A stretch of DNA of 64,000 nt, taken from the NCBI RefSeq assembly GCF_028502605.1, contig NC_079235.1:2666001-2730000 (forward strand). The letters are read 5' to 3'. The stretch is from Trichoderma breve. Lineage: Eukaryota; Ascomycota; Sordariomycetes; Hypocreales; Hypocreaceae. Below are positions 60,035 through 64,000 of the stretch, in pieces. Position numbers and translations under genes: made by a program. Below the pieces are notes generated by a model that was not told where the DNA came from, searched no databases, and was given only the letters and a program-made list of their open reading frames with translations. Within the stretch, counting starts at the first letter, position 1. Each line of letters starts with the position of its first letter.

Positions 60035-60780
60035 CAAAGCATCGCATAAAGTTGCTTGTAGTTTTTTTCAGTTGCCCCATGCGACTTTTTGAAATTACAG
60101 GGTAGGTCCATACAAATCTCGGGGAATCAGCCGCAATGGCCATGAACGCAATGTCACCAATAGCAAGCAAAGACCTCGATGCTCCAAAACGCAGCAGCCT
60201 AGGAAACGTGGCGGGCGTGGAATGCGGCTGCATAGGCTCGTCTAGCGCCCGAGAGGCTCTGTGCCACAGTCCGAGCCCTGCTGCAAGTTCGTCCAGTCTA
60301 TTGTATGTACTTCGCATTGCAATCAGACTATCGACTGTTGGTGCTACGGACGATTTCAACCCACTAGGTCGATAATAACTGGAGGGTGCCATCGGATGTG
60401 AATTGCCGCCAACAGCGCATTCTTTGTGCATACAGTGGCTCAATATAGACAAGCCTGGCTGTCTTAAAACGCGGTTGACACACCCTTAGGCGGTTGCAAA
60501 TTCCACAGCTGCCAGCTAGCGGCGTGAATGATGGATTGCCAGCTGCTGTTACAAGTCCAGAGTCGGCAAGTTGGTACCGATTACAACCTATACCCATGGA
60601 ACATAAAACAAGCCGTGTCTAGGGCAAATTGAAGGAAAAAGGAAAGATTGGCTTTGCTTGGCCTTTGCACCGCCTCGCCCCGACGCCAATACGACGCGAG
60701 GGAGTCAAAAATAAAAAATAAAAAACGGCATCACCAAAAACTCTCCCTCCAGGCCCTCAACCGCAACTTCGAACTCCAAA

Positions 60781-60806
60781 CCCCAAACCCCAAACCCCAG
60801 ACCCCC
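60781..60806 (-). other. Potential G-quadruplex (four G-tracts on the minus strand)
   Basis: On the plus strand, C-tracts of 4, 4, 4 and 5 bases are separated by AAA, AAA and AGA. The minus strand therefore has four G-tracts with three-base loops, a canonical quadruplex pattern, about 775 bp upstream of the ATG at 61581. Confidence 0.7.
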
Positions 60807-61580
60807 AAAAACAGTGGCCCTCGACGTTCGTACGCTCTTCCTCTTCCAGGGGACGCCAATCTCGCAGCTCCAAAGCGGAATCTTAGGCGAAAGACGATCT
60901 CAGTGAAGCAGTCCAGGCTCGCATAATCGAAGGCTAAAAGAAACTGCCCGCCCCACTGTTTCTGCCGCTCGGCCACTCAGGTGCCGCGCCTGGACCCCCC
61001 TGCTGGCTTTTTCTCCCTTCCCGCTGAACGACTCCCTGCAACTCTCCCCATTGGCGTTGCGAAAACGACACACCCCCTGCTCTGCGTTGAAGCCACCTGG
61101 TGCTTTTCTTTCGTGTCCTCAACGGTCTGTACAGCTTCCTCTATTCTTTTTCCTCTTCTTTCATGCTTGTTGGCTGCCATCATCCATCACTCCCGTGCTC
61201 CGGCAATTGGGCCTTCCCTTTGCCATCTATCCGTATTTCCACCTTTTCTCTTGCCCGCCCAAGTCCCGCAGTGGCCAGTTTTTAACGTTTCTGCCAGCTT
61301 GCGAATCGCGCCGGTTTGCCGCTGCAGACAGCCTCGCTGCATCGCCCGTGGGTGCAATCGTTGCAGCATCCAGCCAACGGCGGCACTCTCTGCAGCTATC
61401 CGACAATCGATCGAGCGTCTGATCATTGCGTTGCCTTGGTCTCTTTTAGAGCATCGAAATACGTTGTCTTAAGACAAAGAGCAGCAGTTCTCCCCACTCG
61501 TCCTCATCTCCATCTCGAGAGTCCATCTCGTCCGGTCCATTGGCAGCTATTCACGACACCAACGGTGGCCCCAAGTCATC

Positions 61581-62888
61581 ATGGCTGATACGAATATGCT
61601 CTACACAGTCGGCGCTTATGCTGCCTTGATTGGTGTTGGCTATGCCTTCTACTATGTCTCAACGCAAAAGGACAAGAAGAAGGGTGGCGTCACCATCACC
61701 AAGCCCGTCAAGGACTCACAACCAGTGACTCGGAAAGAGGACCGGAAAAAGAAGCAGCGCATGGAAAGCTATGTGACAGACCAGGACACCAACAAGGCAT
61801 CCAAGGCTGATGCCCAAAAGGCAAAGGCCGTCGAGACTCCTCAGTGGTCGAGCAACCAAAAGGATGCTGAAAACCAAGAAAAGATTGACAACCGGGAATT
61901 TGCCAAGCAACTTGCTAAGGCCAAGGAGGGCGCCAAGTTCAACACCAAGAACGACGGCCCCAAGCAACGAGAGAAGACCGTCAAGCAGTCCAAGGCTAAC
62001 AAGCCCAAGGCTGCTCCTGCCGCCCCCGAGGCCGTCCAATCTGCCCCATCGTCTAACGGCGCTGATGCTGATGACGACGAGTCTCCCGTTGTCCTCTCTC
62101 CCGCGACCAAGCCAGCGGACGTCAGCGGTGTCTCTGACATGCTCGAGCCCGCCCCCGCCGGTCCTTCCGTTCTGCGTCTGACTGATACTGAGTCCAAGAA
62201 GGACAAGAAGCAAAAGGCTCCTAAGAACCCCGAGCCAGCTGAGACCAAGAAGCAGAGACAGAACAGGAAGAAGGCCGAGGCTGCCAAGGCTGCCCGCGAG
62301 GAGACCGAGAAGGAACGCAAGGCCCTTGAGGAGAAGCAGCGACGAACTGCTCGCATTGCTGAAGGCCGCGCCGCCAAGGATGGCTCCGAGTTCATGGCTG
62401 CCGTCAACGGAAACAAGAATGCCTGGGATGGAACCAACGGAACCAACGGTGCCGCTGAGAAGAAGGAAGAGGCTTCCCTCTATGCGCCTCTCGACACCTT
62501 TGAGAAGCCTGCCCAGAAGAAGAAGGCTGCCGAAAAGGCCACTCCTGCCCCTGCTCCCAAGAAGGAGGCTGTCCAGAACCTAGAGAGCTCCTGGATTTCT
62601 GCTCTCCCATCTGAGGAGGAGCAGATGGAGATGCTCAAGGAGGAGTCCGATGAGTGGAACACCGTTAAGAGCAAGTCTTCCAAGAAGGCCAAGAAGGCAC
62701 CCTCGGCCGAGTCTGGAGAGGAGACTCCCGCGGCTCGCCCCGCCCCCCAGCCCAAGCAACTCTCCGAAACCAACGCCAACAAGTCGACCAAGCCTGTGGC
62801 TGCTAAGAGCTTTGGAGGCTCCTTCTCTGCGTTGACCGTTAAGGGCGACGATGTCGAGGACGACGCCGAAGAGGAGTGGGATGTCTAA
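61581..62888 (+). CDS. Lysine-rich single-pass membrane protein, unknown function
   Basis: Intronless 435-aa protein. Residues ~6-27 (LYTVGAYAALIGVGYAFYYV) form a hydrophobic segment right after a short polar start, as in a signal anchor. The next ~400 residues face one side and are very rich in Lys, Ala, Glu and Pro, with long predicted coiled-coil or disordered stretches (KKQRQNRKKAEAAKAAREE and others). The C-terminus has DEWNTVKSKSSKKAKK, a Trp-containing basic motif, then an acidic end (EDDAEEEWDV). No enzyme domain is visible. The organisation is like ER-anchored, cytosol-facing scaffold proteins with RNA or ribosome contacts. That is only an analogy; I do not recognise the family. Confidence 0.75.
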   Translation: MADTNMLYTVGAYAALIGVGYAFYYVSTQKDKKKGGVTITKPVKDSQPVTRKEDRKKKQRMESYVTDQDTNKASKADAQKAKAVETPQWSSNQKDAENQEKIDNREFAKQLAKAKEGAKFNTKNDGPKQREKTVKQSKANKPKAAPAAPEAVQSAPSSNGADADDDESPVVLSPATKPADVSGVSDMLEPAPAGPSVLRLTDTESKKDKKQKAPKNPEPAETKKQRQNRKKAEAAKAAREETEKERKALEEKQRRTARIAEGRAAKDGSEFMAAVNGNKNAWDGTNGTNGAAEKKEEASLYAPLDTFEKPAQKKKAAEKATPAPAPKKEAVQNLESSWISALPSEEEQMEMLKEESDEWNTVKSKSSKKAKKAPSAESGEETPAARPAPQPKQLSETNANKSTKPVAAKSFGGSFSALTVKGDDVEDDAEEEWDV

Positions 62889-64000
62889 ACACACAAAGAA
62901 GCACGACGACGAGAACCATCGTGCATGTGTTGCGTGCATTGCACAGTCGCCGGGAGCGGCTTGAGAGCAGCTTGCCCGCCTCTGTATACTATTACCTGCT
63001 GACAAGCCATAACTGTCGGTATTTCCTCTTTGCTGGTTTCTATGATTGTCATTTCTATGTTGGATCTGGAGGCATTCTCCAAAGAATTTACCGCGGGAGG
63101 TAGGAGAAGAAAAAAAAAAGGGATAAGACCTGTTGATGGACATGTTTGAGAAAGACATTTGATCACTTGGCCTGCGGCTCAGGGGTTTGCAGATTTATGT
63201 AGCCCGGCATAGCGTACAAGTGCCGCATGGTCGACCAAAGTTTTTTTTTTTCTTCACCCATTTTTTTGTTGTTATGATATCGGCTGTTGAAGAGCAAGAC
63301 TGGGAAAAAAAAAGGTCTCGCAATGGACGCAAAAACGGAGGATACAGATGCTACAAGCGAAAATTTCTGAAGGACGACAGATGAAGGATGAGATACAAGG
63401 GCGCTCGTGTGTGTAAATACTCCGTTGGTATCAGCTCGCAAAATGGGGCAAATCTACGCTTGCTATGATTAATGATGTTTGTTTGTTGTGATTTTGAAAT
63501 GTGACGGATGTGTGTGTGTGTACTCGAATGTGTGTGCCTGGTGAAGCAGCCAATATATTTTTGGAGTATTTTGCCATTGGCCATGAACACTTGTTTGCTG
63601 AATTATAACTATGACCGGCAGTATGATAATTGTATACATGTATTTGCACGTGTACGGCCACGTATTATACACATGTCATTAATTGAATGGTGTTGCTACG
63701 ATTTCCATCTCTCCTCATGGAGTTTTGCGTCTCCGAGGACGATAGAGGTGAAGCTAGGCGGTGCCTACATGCTCTAGTGTGCCTCTAGGACTTGCTACTA
63801 GGCCCAGCTAATGAAAGATTCAGTCCCCCCAACCTACCGATTTGGAGGTGGGCAGCACAACGTCCTTAGCCAGTTTAGTATTGCTGGTGCCTGGATGTGA
63901 CACCCCCTTCCATTCCCCAGACAGCCGAGTGCTACAATGGCATTCCTACAGCGTCCCTGCTCGTTGAATGTCTCTGTTTCCCCTCGTCAGCCCGGGACAA
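62889..64000. other. 3' flank of the ER-anchored protein gene and window edge
   Basis: No gene was recognised up to the window end. Poly-A and poly-T tracts (63106-63118, 63241-63252) are present. Confidence 0.5.

Larger units (their letters stand above)
59300..61580. other. Divergent intergenic region
   Basis: About 2.3 kb lies between the nucleoside hydrolase start and the ER-protein start. It contains the (CTAC) microsatellite and the C-rich quadruplex-like tract. The part from about 61100 is pyrimidine-rich and leader-like. No gene was recognised. Confidence 0.45.

Overview
This window looks like chromosomal DNA from a filamentous ascomycete, most likely a Sordariomycete and plausibly Hypocreales. 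Genes are split by short GT-AG introns (mostly 50-115 nt) with CTAAC-type branch points, intergenic spaces are long, and Kozak-like ATG contexts are common. The protein set is typical of Pezizomycotina: Sch9-type kinase, NAR1, Utp18, a WD40-cyclophilin, and a fused pseudouridine glycosidase/kinase. The organism is inferred from gene structure and protein resemblance, not from a database match. I found no rRNA, convincing tRNA, transposon ORF, CRISPR array or virus-like gene.

Layout. 0.3-10 kb: an F-box protein, a four-exon FAD aromatic monooxygenase whose 3' end runs into a 16-bp tandem array, about 3 kb without a gene, and a membrane-anchored short-chain dehydrogenase. 10.8-22.6 kb: a bifunctional pseudouridine-catabolism enzyme, Utp18, the GINS subunit Sld5, an FMN alpha-hydroxyacid oxidase/dehydrogenase, an AIG1/FAR-17a membrane hydrolase and a spliceosomal WD40-cyclophilin. 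23.4-31.8 kb: a DAHP synthase with a 9-nt first exon, a three-finger C2H2 protein, NAR1, a SUZ/RGG RNA-binding protein and an 80-aa two-exon protein. 31.8-42.1 kb: a long gene-poor stretch, a spliced 54-codon ORF in the apparent leader of a Sch9-like kinase, the kinase itself, and ATP synthase subunit h. 43.5-50 kb: a DOMON-cytochrome b561 protein, a 3.6-kb gap and an S6K/Psk1-like AGC kinase. 52.3-62.9 kb: Prp4, a transcriptional-type cyclin, Lsm8, a nucleoside hydrolase and a lysine-rich ER-anchored protein.

Functional themes. Most genes are single-copy housekeeping functions, not a biosynthetic cluster. RNA metabolism is prominent (Utp18, WD40-cyclophilin, Prp4, Lsm8, SUZ protein, cyclin). 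Two AGC kinases of the TORC1-effector type lie within about 9 kb of each other. Two enzymes of nucleoside salvage or breakdown (pseudouridine-5'-phosphate glycosidase/kinase and nucleoside hydrolase) are on the same segment but 44 kb apart. Exon boundaries were derived by hand from reading-frame continuity and splice consensus.

I did not find a clear new multigene system. The observations most worth following are the spliced small ORF ahead of the Sch9-like kinase, the 16-bp array that duplicates the stop-codon region of the monooxygenase, and the competing 3' splice sites in the ATP synthase subunit h gene.
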